A stretch of 64,000 nt of DNA from Adineta ricciae (GCA_905250025.1 CAJNOJ010000357.1:1-64000), one strand, 5' to 3'; shown: positions 9,226 to 21,733, counted from the first letter of the stretch. Numbers and translations are program-made. Notes: generated by a model from the letters alone, not told the origin.

Positions 9226-9931
9226 AAGACCGGTGTATGATCTTGTACGTCGGACATGTCAAGTGTGCTTTGATGAAAAGTTCTCACATGCATTTAGTCC
9301 TCCATTAACTGCTGCTTGTCGACATATTCATCAAACAATTTGTAACACATGCGTTGTCAATCATGTTGAAAAAGCGCTTGAAGAGACATGTCGAGATGAT
9401 GTTCGTTGCCCTGAACTTGACTGTGGCGCTTTATTTGACTACGATGCAGTGCAAAATATTCTCAATCGCAGTGTTAATAAGAGACTTTTTGATCGATATG
9501 ATCGATTCATTACTTATCGACGCATAGAACAAATGGATGAGTTCGTCTGGTGTTCAAATCCTGATTGTGGGATGGGACAACTCAACGATGGTGGACAAGC
9601 GAACAATATTGTTACCTGCTTTAACTGTCATCACAGAACATGTTTTATCCACAGAGTTCCATGGCATGAAGGACTAACATGTGCAGAATACGATCAGACG
9701 AGGAATGCTGATGATGAAGCCAGCCAACTGTGGATAATCCAGAACTCGAAAAAATGTCCCAACTGTCCATATCGAATCGAAAAGAATGATGGTTGTGACC
9801 ATATGAAATGTGTGAAATGTTCGTATGAGTTTTGTTGGTCCTGTCTAGCTGATTATGAACGGATACGAAAAGATGGCAATCACAGACATCATCCGAACTG
9901 CAAACATTATGCACCATACGATGAAACGTAG
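9226..9931 (+). CDS. RBR (RING-IBR-RING2) E3 ubiquitin ligase a (copy 1)
   Basis: The product is a compact RBR ligase of about 235 aa. RING1 is at the N-terminus (CQVCFDEK, CRHIHQTICNTC, RCPELDC). The IBR follows (WCSNPDCGMGQL, TCFNCHHRTCFIH), then RING2 (CPNCPYRIEKNDGCDHMKC, FCWSC). RBR ligases pass ubiquitin through a cysteine in RING2; here the GCDHMKC cysteine and the histidine two residues later are both present. No in-frame ATG exists before RING1. A TCTAG acceptor at 9221-9225 and a phase shared with copy 2 indicate a missing upstream exon. The homologue is at 43328-44030 and the paralogue at 12324-13025. No substrate-binding domain is visible. Confidence 0.85.
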
Positions 9932-10656
9932 TACCTATTTTGCACATCTATTATCAATTATAGACTGTCGAAAATACGAAGATCTTGAATTGAATATAAT
10001 ATAATAACAAAATGTTGTTTTCGGTTAAATGAACATTTTTGCATGAAGAATGACTTTTTTCATTCTGAAATAATGAATCACAACAGCAAGAATACTTTTT
10101 AAATGATATTCTCTAATATACGTATCGCTGTCGCGATACGATAATGTTTGATGAACAATCAACCAACAAGAGGCACATTGATATTGATAATTCGGGGGAT
10201 ATTATGAAGTCTTTGGTCATTAATGATTGCGAGGGTGTGAAAAGAAACGAAGGATAATATCTTATGCCTTGCTATATGATCAGTACACACTTCTTACCAC
10301 TCATCTGACAATCCGAGGAATTGTAAAAGAAAACTCATTTACACTCGAACTATCACTTTTCTCTCCCCTTTGTTCAAATTTCACACATGGAGTCCATGTA
10401 CGAAAGTGACACCATGTGAAGTTGTCCACAATCCAAGACTCTCTCCTTGTCAATCGTACATCAAACTTCTTTTTTTCTATCACAATATGAATTCGTTGGT
10501 CTATTACAACTTCAAATGATAAGCGTCAGGTTATCATCAGTTATATCTTTTTTCGTGTACTGCTACGCATTAATGTGTTGAAAAGTATCTGTTTCTAGAG
10601 AAGACAACGGTCGGCGTCTTTTTTATTTCAATTGGAACTGTTGGAATACGAAAATC
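9932..10656. other. Intergenic, conserved with copy 2
   Basis: No gene is seen. The region corresponds to 44031-44734 and differs by many substitutions and small indels, as expected for untranslated sequence. Confidence 0.5.
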
Positions 10657-11780
10657 ATGCGTAAACGTGCATGTAACAATAAGCTTCTTTTCATTTGTGG
10701 TCAACTATTAATATTTCTATTTCTTGTTAATTATTTATTTCGATCATCGACATCTGATCTGACACCATTGAGGATTACATTTGAAGAAATGAGTCAACAT
10801 TTATCAATGGATTCTTCAAAATTAATCTTTAAACAACAGTATCGGTATGAATATGAACAACTTCAAAAATATTCCTTAGAACAAATTTACGAAGAACCAT
10901 CCATCAATGAAACATCTTATCCCAAACTACCTTACTTTTATTCCTTATGGAAAACCTCACCAATGCTTCCACGTTTGATAACGCCAGACGAACATTATTT
11001 ATACATTCAGTTACTGAACATTTTTGATCTGGGTTTCAAAGAAATATTCATTTGAATACTTTATTACGTTTGGAACTTTGATAGGCTCGTATAGAAATCA
11101 CGGTAAGATCTATTAAAACGTATCGTTCGTATTTGTCATTCTCAAGGAGAACGGTGCCTTTAAAGTATAGGTCGATTACGACATATTTTGATGATTTTTT
11201 CTTCATAGATATTTTACCATATGACGACGATGTTGATATTTCAATCAATATCAAATATTATTCTCACATATCGAAGATAAACCAACTAAACAACGACAGC
11301 AATTGGCAATTTTATATCAACACACCAACAAATATGAAATTTTATTTCAAATCATCTCAACCAGCTGGTAAATATCCCTGGAAATGGCCATTTCTTGGAA
11401 TTGATTTTTATTCGGAAAACTCTACACACATTAAATCGTATGTGTACATTGAAAAACACTTCGTATTCCCATTACTATTGCATCCGATCAGTACCCTTTG
11501 GTTGCCCGGGCCGAATAATATTGAAATGTTTTTCAAATCCGTATCGAAAGTCTATTATTCAAATTATTCAATCAACGAAATGTGTTTTTCACAAAGTTAT
11601 TCACACAAATACGAAACGCAGAAATACCAACGAAAAGCGGTAAAATGCTCACAATTGATGAATAGTTATCCATTTATCAAAAGAATTTATGAAAATGATT
11701 TCTATTATGAACATCTTATGTTAGATAATCGCACAACATTGTATATCCTGAAAAGAAATCGAAAACTTATCCGAAACTAA
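10657..11780 (+). pseudogene. LicD/fukutin-like transferase, frameshifted (copy 1)
   Basis: Two exons (10657-11102 and 11209-11780, intron with GT-AG ends) encode a type II membrane protein with a LicD-like core. The N-terminal anchor is LLFICGQLLIFLFLVNYLF. The core is TFGTLIGSYRNH followed across the splice by ILPYDDDVDI, the acidic motif of LicD and fukutin family phosphosugar/phosphocholine transferases. Relative to copy 2 this copy has one extra G in GGG at 11031-11033. This shifts the frame and gives a stop 7 codons later, before the catalytic motif. The rest of the gene is otherwise well preserved, so the lesion is recent or a sequencing error. Confidence 0.75.
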
Positions 11781-12323
11781 CATGATTCAACCAGAAATGA
11801 CTCATCTAGCGACGAAAAAAACCTTTGTAAATGACGTCAAATCATCAGAGTTAATGTGCATTTCTTTGTAAAACATGTCGACTTGAGTATCATTTTATCA
11901 TAAATCATCTTCCACCCAATTTGAATATTTAACACGACTACAAAATTCCTACTATTCCAATTTCAATGATACGAGGCTATGCTTAGAAATAACGCATATC
12001 AGTGAAATCTTACTGAACTCTTACTTTTTCAAAAGAAGAGAAAATTTTGATACGAAATGCATTCGTGTCTGATCGCAAAAAAAAACAATTGTACACGTGT
12101 TCCTTCGCGTTTTCTTTCGTTCTGTTATATACGACATGACAGATGCTTTTGCTTTCTTTCCCATCGATACGTCTTAGTCATACTTGTGATTTTGGTGGGA
12201 AATATCAATACAACGAGTGGGAAATAGTGTGGTTTAGTAGACTTGTGAGCTATTGACGCCAATACTATTCATATGAGTAATATTTTCGTCTGTGTATAAG
12301 ACAATCTCTGCATAAGCAACACT
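11781..12323. other. Intergenic, conserved with copy 2
   Basis: No gene is seen. It aligns with 45869-46403, with small indels. Confidence 0.5.
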
Positions 12324-13025
12324 ATGGGTATACAAGGAAGCCACCAAGAATGTCAAATATGTTGTGAGGACAAACTTGCGTGTGATTATGGTCTCCCATT
12401 AACTGCTACTTGCGGACATATATATCAGACTACATGCAATAAATGTGTCGTACAGTACGTTGAAAAAGCGTTTGAAGACACATGTCGAGATGATATTCGT
12501 TGTCCTGAACCCGACTGTGGCAGTCAACTCGACTATAATGTAGTGAAATATATTCTCAGCTGTGGTGATGATAAGAAAGTTTTTGATCGGTACGATCGAT
12601 TTATTCTTCATCGACAATTAGAGCAGATGGATGAGTTCATTTGGTGCTCAAATCCTGATTGTGGGATGGGACAACTCAACGATGGTGGATCCGAAAATAA
12701 TATTATCACTTGTTTTAACTGCCATCACAGAACATGTTTTATCCACAAAGTTCCATGGCATGAAGGACTAACATGTGCAGAGTATGACGAGACGAAAGAT
12801 GCTGATGATGAAGCCAGTCAGCTGTGGATGATCCAGAACTCGAAAAAATGTCCCAACTGTCCATATCGAATCGAAAAGAACGATGGTTGTGACCGTATGA
12901 AATGTATGAAATGTTCGTATGAGTTTTGTTGGTCTTGTTTGGCTGATTATGAACGGATACGAAAAGATGGTAATCACAGACATCATCCGAACTGCAAACA
13001 TTATGCACCGTACGATGAAGAGTAG
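12324..13025 (+). CDS. RBR E3 ubiquitin ligase b, RING2 histidine changed (copy 1)
   Basis: This 233-aa single-exon paralogue of ligase a has its own ATG (MGIQGSHQECQICCED). RING1, IBR and RING2 are all present, including CPNCPYRIEKNDGC and FCWSC. The RING2 active-site stretch reads GCDRMKC: the cysteine is kept, but the histidine two residues later is arginine (CGT at 12894-12896). The other three RBR genes in the window have CAT. In parkin and HHARI that histidine assists catalysis, so activity of this copy may be impaired (inference). In the IBR it shares variants with ligase a of the same copy (HHRTCFIH) instead of its own homologue at 46404, which suggests gene conversion. Confidence 0.85.
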   Translation: MGIQGSHQECQICCEDKLACDYGLPLTATCGHIYQTTCNKCVVQYVEKAFEDTCRDDIRCPEPDCGSQLDYNVVKYILSCGDDKKVFDRYDRFILHRQLEQMDEFIWCSNPDCGMGQLNDGGSENNIITCFNCHHRTCFIHKVPWHEGLTCAEYDETKDADDEASQLWMIQNSKKCPNCPYRIEKNDGCDRMKCMKCSYEFCWSCLADYERIRKDGNHRHHPNCKHYAPYDEE

Positions 13026-13427
13026 GATCGGTATGATAATTAAGAAAGTCTCACTTGAGATTAGATAGTATCGACGACTACAAGACTTTTACAAATAAAA
13101 GTACATTTCAAAATTCATATGTCGGATATGACAAGTAACAAGTTTGGAACATGTGGATACTCTATTCTTTTACTTGAGCCAGCATTTGTTTAAATTGCTT
13201 TTTTCTTTCTACTACCACTGTTATTTGATGTGATTCATGTTGATAGTAAATCAATATTCTTATAGAAGGAGAAAAGAGAAGTACATTTCCGTTTTTCTTG
13301 TTTCCGGTTGTGATAAACAGACATCTTATAAATTTTCTAATTGAAACCAAATAAGAGAAAGTTGCTTCTTGTGAACGCACATATTTACTTTGCAGTCACT
13401 TTGATTTCACTTGAATTCTCCCACACG
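13026..13427. other. Intergenic / 5' region of the glutamate receptor
   Basis: No separate gene is seen. The receptor frame is open from 13341 without an ATG, so a short upstream exon may lie here. Confidence 0.4.
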
Positions 13428-15490
13428 ATGCTTTTACCATTCATTTCATACTTTATATTCTCACAAATTAATTTCAAATATATCAAATCCGAGTGGCCGA
13501 TAGCGAATCTTTCAAATATAAAAATCTTAGGACTCTTCCTGGACGCAGACAACACTACTGAACCAACTGAGTTGTCAATTCATACTCGAGCAATGTTCCA
13601 ATCTGCTATCGTACTTTCACAGAAATACAATATCTCAATGCAAAGTCAATATCTCGGATGGGAATCAGGACAAACTGGTGGAAATATAATGAATGCTCTG
13701 AGTGATACATGTCAATGTGCATCTTCGTCAATACTCCTCGGGATCGTTGGCCCAACACTATCAAGCGAAGCACAGCAAATTGCAAACTTCGGCGAAAGAA
13801 TTGGCCTGCCGGTTATATCGTACTCTGCTACTGATCCACAACTATCCGATCGAAATAGTTATCCAACGTTTTATCGTACTGTCCCATCCGATAACGAAGC
13901 TGCCGTTGCACTCGTGAAATTATTTCTGAAATTCAATTGGACATCTTGCGTCGTTGTTTATCAAAATGATCTATTCGGAACCAATGGAATCAATGCAATC
14001 AATAATGCATTTATCAATCAAGGTCTAGCAATACTAAAATTTATTATTTTTGACATCGCAACACTGACATTTCGAGAAGATCTCAAAAGTTCTTTAGTTA
14101 ATAGTCCGACACGAATTGTTATATTGTGGGTAAGTGTCAGTTATGCATCGACAATTATCCAAAACGCTCTTGACAACGGTGTTCTCGGTCCTAAATTTAC
14201 CTGGATATCGAGCACAAGTATTTCCCTGACTTCTTTTAACTCAACCTACTATTCGAATTTAATTGGAATGCTCACGGTCGAACCTGTCACAGGCAGTGTT
14301 GTCGGTGCAACAATAAATCAAACATTATTGAATGCTGCTTATGACGTATGGAAAGAATATGAACCGGAAACATTTCCTTCCTCAGTAAAAGTCAATCCAT
14401 ATGCATTGTTTGCATTTGATGCTGCGTGGGTATTAATTCAATCCTTAGAACAACTTTGCTTACAAATGAATCACTCATGTCTGACAACGAACGGTTCTTC
14501 ATATTGTTTTGATCGATATTTTGTTAATTCCAATCAATTATTGAATATAATAAACTCAATGAAGTTTCTTGGCATTTCTGGTCCAATTAAATTTACTTCA
14601 AACTCAACCGATCGAATGGATGGTTCGTATTACTATGTCCAAAATATTCAGTCCACATCGACTGGCATTGGCTTCGCTCCTGTATTAGAATATTTGGATC
14701 CTGGGGATTGGAATACTTATCCAGGATCGAATGTTATTGTCTGGCCAGGTAATTCATTGATACCACCAACCGGTCGCGTTCTACTTGACAGTGTTACTGT
14801 ACGAATTGGAGTTATTGCAACACCTGTATATACGATAGTCAATGGCGGATCAACATCGAACTTAACTGGATACGCGATTGATTTAATCGAGCTTTTACGC
14901 AGTCAACTAAACTTTATTCCGGATATTCAATTAGCACCCGATAATCAGACGTATGCAGGACTGATTCAAGCTGTCGCCGACGGAGTTTATGACATGGTTG
15001 TTGGCGATGTAACAGTGACTGCTGCACGACGAGAACTTGTTGATTTTTCGAATTCTATATTCGATAATGCTTTGCAACTTATGGTCAGAAAAACTTATAC
15101 AAGTGCACCTGATCCCTTATCGTTTCTAAAACCATTTTCATTGAACCTATGGATCACATCTTTATTTTCCTGGGTCTTTGCCTCCGTCTTATTTTGTTTC
15201 TTTGAACGTGACGAAAATGACATCTTAGCAAATCGAACTTTTTTCTCTCAAATAGCGATGAGTTTATGGTATTGTCTTGGCCATTGCATCGGACATGGAG
15301 TCGATTTTCATGTACGTACATCATCCGGACGCTTATTAACCGCTGCTCTTTATCTGTTGAGTTTAGTCTTGTTAGCGTCTTATACAGCTAACCTGGCATC
15401 TGATTTAACAATCTTAAAAACTCAAAATATCCTCTCTGGAATCGATGATCTTAAAAATGGAAAAATTCCACCGAATCGTATCGGCATTCG
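13428..15490 (+). CDS. Ionotropic glutamate receptor, 3' end missing at gap (copy 1)
   Basis: This is the same protein as the complete copy at 47512-50106, cut off by the N at 15491. Present are the periplasmic-binding-like amino-terminal domain, ligand-binding segment S1 (with VTAARRELVDFS), M1, the pore loop SLWYCLGHCIGHGVDF, M3 with SYTANLAS, and the start of S2 up to PPNRIGI. The remaining S2 and M4, about 170 residues, are missing because the sequence switches to unrelated DNA after the N. The reading frame is open throughout. I start at the ATG at 13428, giving a short hydrophobic leader (MLLPFISYFIF); an upstream exon is possible. Confidence 0.85.
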
Positions 15491-15491
15491 N
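15491..15491. other. Single N: sequence junction (probable scaffold gap)
   Basis: Two unrelated genes are cut in mid-domain at this base: the glutamate receptor on the left (plus strand) and the FG-GAP protein on the right (minus strand). Homology with copy 2 stops exactly here. I read it as a compressed assembly gap. Confidence 0.85.
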
Positions 15492-16809
15492 AATCATAAG
15501 TCGTTATTACATCAAAACTTGTGTTACCAAATCCGGGCAAAATATGTATCCGATCATTTTCTGAATCGACAACAATTACATCGAGATAATTGTCTGGATT
15601 CACATATCCCACAGTGACGTAGTGTGGACGAGACTGAACATCTACTAGGTAAGTGGTTTGTTTTCTAAACGTTGCATTACCTTGATTACAGAATATGCCA
15701 ATACTACTACTCTCATAAAGAGAAATAATTATGTCTAATTGTTGATCTTGATTGAGATCTCCAAGTACAACTGATGTTGGATGAGAATTCGATGACGTTG
15801 AATGAATCTGTTGACTTGTAAAGGATCCATTTGCATTTCCAAAGAAAATACCAATATTGTTAGTACCATAATTTGCTACGACAACGTCCAAATAATTATC
15901 GTTATTCAGATCACCAACTGCTAATGAATACGGTAATGAATCGTAGCCAGTACTGTAGATTGTCACACTTTGGAATGCTCCATTTCCATTTCCTAGATGA
16001 ATACCAATGTTATCAGTTCCATAATATACAACCGCCATGTCCGAACGATTGTCATGATTGAAATCAGCAACAGCGACAAATGACGGTCGGTAAGAACCAG
16101 TAGAGAGCGTTTGTTGAGTGAGAAATGATCCGTTTCGATTGTTGAAGAATAATCCGATGTTGTTTGTTCCATTATTCGCCACAGCAATATCAATATAACC
16201 GTCTTGATTGAAATCAGCAACAGCAAGTGAACATGGTCGAGAACGTGCACCTGTGGAATATGTTTGTTGACTGATGATAGTTGCATTGATATCGAGAATG
16301 AAAACAACAATTGTGTTTGTACCTGAATTGGCCACAACCAGATCAATCTGTTGATTATTATCAAAGTCACCGACAGCAAGTGTACGTGGTTGTGAACTCT
16401 GAATACGTGAACTTTTAATTGTTGATTGAAATTTCAATTGACACGTGTGATCTACAATACAGATGCCATTTCTTTCAAACAGATGCATGAAGAACGTACC
16501 TGGTCTTGGTACCGTAAAGTAAACTATTAGTACGCCGACGATCAATGAAATATTAGCAAATATAGCGAATGCTACCATACGTGCCGTGATTGATTCGATC
16601 CATGGATACAGACGTTTTCTATTGATAAAACATGTGCATTATATGTGTAATTATAAAGAAAAGAATACAAACTGCTGTTTCTTTTCCAATATGAATTTAT
16701 CATTATCAAGTGTAGGGATTGTCTCAAAGTGCTCGGATAGTGTATTAGAGTCACCTGAACGATGTTGATGATCTAATGACTGTTCGACTGTTATCAATTC
16801 GAAATCCAT
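15492..16809 (-). CDS. FG-GAP/VCBS repeat type II membrane protein, C-terminus missing
   Basis: The model is complement(join(15492..16618, 16673..16809)) with a 54-bp phase-2 intron. A cytoplasmic N-terminus of about 60 aa (MDFELITVEQSLDHQHRSGD) leads into a transmembrane helix (FAIFANISLIVGVLIVYF). An extracellular array of at least six repeats of about 48 aa follows. Each repeat has L-A-V-[GA]-D-[FL]-N-x-D-x3-D-[IV]-x-V-A-N-x-G-T-N-x-I-G, the calcium-loop FG-GAP/VCBS pattern of beta-propellers. Proteins of this kind are numerous in bdelloids; ligands are unknown. The frame is still open at the N (15491), so the C-terminal part is lost at the gap. Confidence 0.8.
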
Positions 16810-17180
16810 TACTTTAACAATCAGCAGGCACACTCATACCAAATGTTATATAAGTATCTATTGAAAAATAAAAAAATACTTCATTATATAAAAGTACAAC
16901 CTTTTATTTGTAAAGCAATATGTCTGTATGTTATTTTTCATGATTTTATTACTTCTACATATTCTTAATAACTACTCAAAATATCTCTCCAGGTTAATTT
17001 GATCGTGATTTATAAACACAGTAAAAGGGATACCCTAACGTTTGTATATGTAATCAAAACAAAATCCAAAGGTCGATAATAAATGAAAAAAATTCAACAT
17101 AATAGACATTGTTTCACTTTGTCATATGTAAGCTATGTCAATAATTTCTTACGGTAGAATATCGACATCCTTTTCTCGCT
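16810..17180. other. Intergenic, no gene seen
   Basis: AT-rich sequence between the FG-GAP gene start and the 3' end of the next minus-strand gene. Confidence 0.4.
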
Positions 17181-17511
17181 TCACTTCAGTTCATTTTCAA
17201 GCTCTGATATGCAAAAATGACTTAATGGAGAGTGATTTGTTTCGACAATTCGACTGAATACAGCCGTGCCGTTCAAATAGTGCTCTTTTAGCCTATGAAA
17301 AAAAGGTAAATAAAATGATATTGGGTGAAGATAACTAATGAGAAAAAGAACGGACAGATACTCAAGATTACCTGTCAACGATAATTGCTTTTTCTAATTC
17401 AACACTATTTCGTCGATTTGCGAAGTGTGCATATCGATAAACAACATTCGTTTGCCCATCAATAAAATATTCTCCTTTTATGCGCACAAAAGAAAGGTAA
17501 GAGCACGTTAA
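17181..17511 (-). CDS. 3' exons of an unrecognised gene
   Basis: Two minus-strand exons join in phase: 17511-17372 and 17292-17181, with a 79-bp GT-AG intron. They encode a C-terminus of about 84 aa containing RIKGEYFIDGQTNVVYRYAH and LKEHYLNGTAVFSRIVETNH, then stop. The phase match (AG|G to Arg) and the protein-like composition support coding, but I recognise no family. The upstream acceptor (ATTTAG at 17512) is plausible. No convincing earlier exon was found; a minus-strand frame at about 17815-17714 is a candidate. It may be a fragment of a decayed gene. Confidence 0.35.
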
Positions 17512-20500
17512 CTAAATGGTCCGGGTAATATCTGCGGTAAATATATGAGAAATTATAACTTTGAAAATACAGTAATTGGATTGCTGTATTCATATCATTG
17601 AATCATGTCCTTGTGTAAATACTCGAACCGTGCATTGATTCTTGTCTGGTTTGAATGATGAAATCTGACTGATAAATAGAATTCATTTCGTTCATACGTT
17701 TGCAGAATTTTAATTAACTTTCAGGTCTCGTGGCAGTGAATAATGGCAGAAACATATTTATTCTTGATTTGTCTGATACCATCTCGAAGAGTGTGCGAAA
17801 GTCAGAGGTGTCCGCAGAGCAGGGCAGGGCAGGACAGGACAGGGCAGGGCAGGACAGGACAGGACAGGGCAGGACAGGACAGGACAGGGCAGGACAGGAC
17901 AGGGCAGGACAGGGCAGGGCAGGACAGGGCAGGACAGGACAGGGCAGGGCAGGGCAGGACAGGACAGGACAGGACAGGACAGGACAGGACAGGACAGGGC
18001 AGGGCAGGGCAAGGTAGGACAGGGCGGGGCCAGAAAAAGTGCTCTGTGAACACCTCTGGCTCATACTCGGAGATTTCAATCTGTTTAGATTCGATGGCGT
18101 ATTATATTGAACAAGAGTTACTTTATTATTATGACTTATGAAACAAAATTTATCACAATTCGCGTATTCATTTCAGCATAAGGAAAATCGTCAATTGTAT
18201 TTCAAAGTCCTATGTAAATCTAACTTTAACCAAAAGGTTTTCCCATATTGTTCTCTTTTCTCCTCATAAAATTGAGCATTTGACAAGAAATCGGCATTCT
18301 TGAATAAACATTTATGTATTGGTTTTGTCATTTGTGCACTAATAGAGATATAATTGATCATGTTCATTTTATACGAATCTTCTATAGCCCGCAAGCAATC
18401 ATTTTATTTCCTGGACTCAGTCAACACTATGCTGACACCAATTAATCGATCACAAAGCATGAAATACACATCTATCGCAATCAATATCTTTAGTTATACA
18501 GTAATGTTAATAAAATTCAGAAATTAACGCATAGTAGAGGGCAAAAAACTACTGTTCATTACATAGACTTCCTGTAGGAAGGCTCTCTATGTGTTTTCAG
18601 CTGTTATCCCGGAACCATTCACAAACGTTAGGACTACCTTTATACGTTTAGTGCGACTAATATTGGTTGAAAACTGTTGTGCAGTTTCACAAAAATGGCC
18701 GGTATTTAAGCCAGAAGCTACATATAACTTGTATTGACATTGACAGAAGTTTCGAAGCCCACCATATTACTTGATGAGTTAAAATCAATCTTTAGTCTTT
18801 CAAGTTTTTTGCCTTTTCATTATTAGCAGAAATTGAACTTGTAACTTAGTATATCACATTTTTAATTCTTTTATAGAATAAGTCCATCTTTCAAATAGGA
18901 ATTTTGATATGTAAGCATTATCCCCGAAACGGACTATCATCTCTTTACTTGATTGTTACCTAGAGAGAATAAAAAAACTGGTTTTATTGTTATCCAATGG
19001 TAATAGATTAGCTGTACTATTCAGAAGATATTACTATTTATCGGATATCTATTCTCAAGTCACTTTCACAATAATATATTTAAAAGACAGTGTACTTAAC
19101 GAGGAAGTTCATCTCAATGACTTCGGAAAAACTCCTAGTTGTATGGCAGTGTCAGGCTATGCCAGACCTCGGATACACCACTAATAACTTGACCAACTGA
19201 TCATATTATATTACTGTCGCAGCGATACATCGAAGAGTAGAATGGTGATCCTTATATTCATACTAGTTATGATAAACATGTCGAGATCGAGAAGCATAGC
19301 ACCATGATGCAGTGAGATGAACAAGATGATCTTATCAATCTTATGTACGTGAGATTGCTATTTGGGCATTCATTTATTTCAGTCTCGCTACTCAGCTAAT
19401 GAACAAAAATACTTCACCTTTTAGATTTAATATAAGTAAGATTGAATACCACTATTTTAGCTAAAAATTCTGAAATATGGTCTTAAGTCACTTTTTATAC
19501 TATCCTCATCCTCAAGGTAGAGCTAAAATTGCATGTTCATAGGAACTACAGGAATTTTTTAGTCAATACCGAGGTAAAAAGTTATCAAATATTTTCAGTC
19601 TCATAAGTGTCTCGTCCAGTCTAACACGTATAAGATATACTGTTGAAACGGTTTCATTTACGCTGTATTACCTGCATAACTGTATTTAATGGGATGGAAC
19701 TGAACAGATTAATAGCATCAGTCTCAGATTAGCTGGATTAGGTATCAAAGTCATTTAATCATCTAACACCAATCAAAATGCGGAGATTATAATAAGTAAC
19801 AAGATTCTGATGTTGAAAATATCCCACGATTCATGTGTAACTGATAAATTTCTCAACAGTTTCCGAGAATGTGGTGATGTTATCTTGTAAAAATTCACCG
19901 AAAAGATGAAAGTTCAAATCAGCGATTCATTTGCAGACTCTTAAGTCTGTGTCATATAATAACATAAAAGAGTTTGGCTATCTCACGCTTTGCCCGAAAG
20001 GATGTCGATAAGTATATCAACAATTTTTTGCACCTTACTGTATATTTCAGTTCACAGAGTCATCTATGCCTGGATGATGAAGTGGTTGTTGTGATAATTG
20101 TAGTATACTTGTGCTCTCAAAAATAAAAGGAATTAGTTATTAAGTGTGTACGGAAGAAAACTAGACACCCTTACTTCCAAACAGTTGAGACTGAGAATTA
20201 GTAAAGAAGCTTGCAATGAGTATTACAGGCAGTATAACAAATATCTTATAATTATAAAACTATTAAAAAAAGGTTTACAACTTGCAGCATATCAATATTA
20301 TAATAATGATAACCATTTTCTTCGCTCGTTAAATGGTGAAATAAGAAACAAAATGACCGTCAAAGATGCCATTTTTATCATCGACGCATCTGTTTCCCCT
20401 CAAACGAAAAGTTCAAATCAACTCTGTAAAAATAATTGTTAAAGCATTCTTAGTATTTTATATATCGAACTTTGAACAACAGATAGTAAATAGTGAAGGA

Positions 20501-20733
20501 CGATAGAAATGTGATCTTCGGCGAAGGATTCTTGCGCCGCGGTTTTTTTTTTCATTCGGCCGAAATGATAATTGCTCTTGTTATTTCTGGAAGTTAAGTA
20601 CAGAATCGGAGAACTTCACATGAATTGTATGTAATTACAATAGACAAAAGAAACCAGGGTACTGCCACTCGACAAATCTTGCTTGAAAAACAACTTCACT
20701 CTCCTACTAACATTGGTGACAAACACAACTCAA
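17512..20733. other. Long gene-poor stretch with one minisatellite
   Basis: AT-rich, with stops in all frames apart from short open frames I cannot support. A 98-aa frame at about 20146 is low-complexity and AT-driven. The only structured element is the CAGGR array at 17819-18030. Confidence 0.4.
17819..18030. repeat. CAGGR (CAGGA/CAGGG) pentamer minisatellite
   Basis: About 40 tandem 5-bp units alternate irregularly between CAGGA and CAGGG, purine-rich on the plus strand. This local array is far more GC-rich than its surroundings. Open frames through it (GQDRAGQ-type repeats) are an effect of a stop-free pentamer and are not genes. Confidence 0.9.
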
Positions 20734-21733
20734 ATGGCATTGCTGTATGACGCTCAACAATTTACAATTTATGCTGGCTTTTTCTTTCTCATCGCCGGTA
20801 CAATTGGCAATGCGACGAATATTTTTGTATTTTCTGAAGTTCTCGCTTATCGTCGAACTTCTTGTACGTTCTATTTCCTCATCGAATCAATCACTAATCT
20901 TCTCTATGTTTTGTTCAATATTTCTGCTCGAATTTTGAGCGTTGCTTACGGAATTGATCTGACCAGTATTTCTCGAACAGGATGCAAACTCCGACACTAC
21001 TTTCTTGTTACTCCAACTATCGTTTCTATGAGTTGTTCGTGTTTGGCTGCAATTGATCAGTTTCTAGTTACATCAAAAAGTAATTATCTTCGAAATCTTA
21101 TTAGTGTACGTCGTGCACATCGAACCGTTCTGGTTGTTGTCGTTCTCAGTTGTTTACATGGAATACCAATTCTTATTTACTACGATATTCGATCCAATAT
21201 CTGTGCAATTGTGGATCCGATTTATTATGGTTATACCATATTTTATCTTCTTGGGCTGGTGTGTGCAATTCCGTGTTCGATTTTGAGCATATTTGGATGG
21301 TTAACTTATTGTAACATTAAGAAGACCAAAGCACTGACCAGGTCTCGTACTGACCATCAGTTAGTGAGAATGACGCTTTATCAAATCATACTTGTTGTTG
21401 TGAGTCTTATTCCATATGGTGTTTATATGGTTTATAACATGATTACAAGTGCAACTGCAAAGGATTTCAATCGACAATTGAAAGAATATTTTTCATCGAC
21501 AGTTATAAGTATGGTGACTTACTTTTATTTCGCTGTATGTTAATTCATCTCTTGTTCAGCGTGATTACGCATGTTTTCTTTCTCGTTTACAGGGAAGCTG
21601 CTATGTATTCCTCATGTCATCAAGTCGCTTTCGAAGAAACGTTCGAGATCGAATATTCTGTTCGCGACAAACAAATCGAATCAATCCAGTTCGTTTTAAT
21701 GTTAACACGATCTTACAATCGACTAGAAAATGA
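20734..21733 (+). CDS. Class A (rhodopsin-like) G-protein-coupled receptor
   Basis: The model is join(20734..21534, 21593..21733) with a 58-bp phase-0 intron, giving 313 aa. Seven hydrophobic segments are visible. TM1 has a GN pair (AGTIGNATNIFVF). A DRY-equivalent after TM3 reads AAIDQFLVTS, a form common in invertebrate chemosensory or peptide receptors. TM7 is completed only after splicing (YFAGSCYVFLMSSSRFR), followed by a short basic tail. Cysteines before TM3 and in the second extracellular loop (TGCKL and SNICAI) could form the usual disulfide. The ligand cannot be predicted. The start is the first ATG in frame; the N-terminus is short and an upstream exon is possible. Confidence 0.8.

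Larger units (their letters stand above)
8725..15490 (+). repeat. Duplicated block, copy 1, right segment
   Basis: Homology to 42832-49574 resumes at CTTTAAATGCATGACTTTT. It continues without rearrangement through RBR a, LicD, RBR b and the glutamate receptor, then stops exactly at the N at 15491. Confidence 0.9.

Noticed and set aside
15873..16379. Plus- and minus-strand frames inside the FG-GAP gene
   Set aside because: Shadow frames of a repeat-containing gene.
17730..18141. Open frames of 80-130 aa through the pentamer array on both strands
   Set aside because: They arise because CAGGR repeats contain no stops; composition is purely repetitive.
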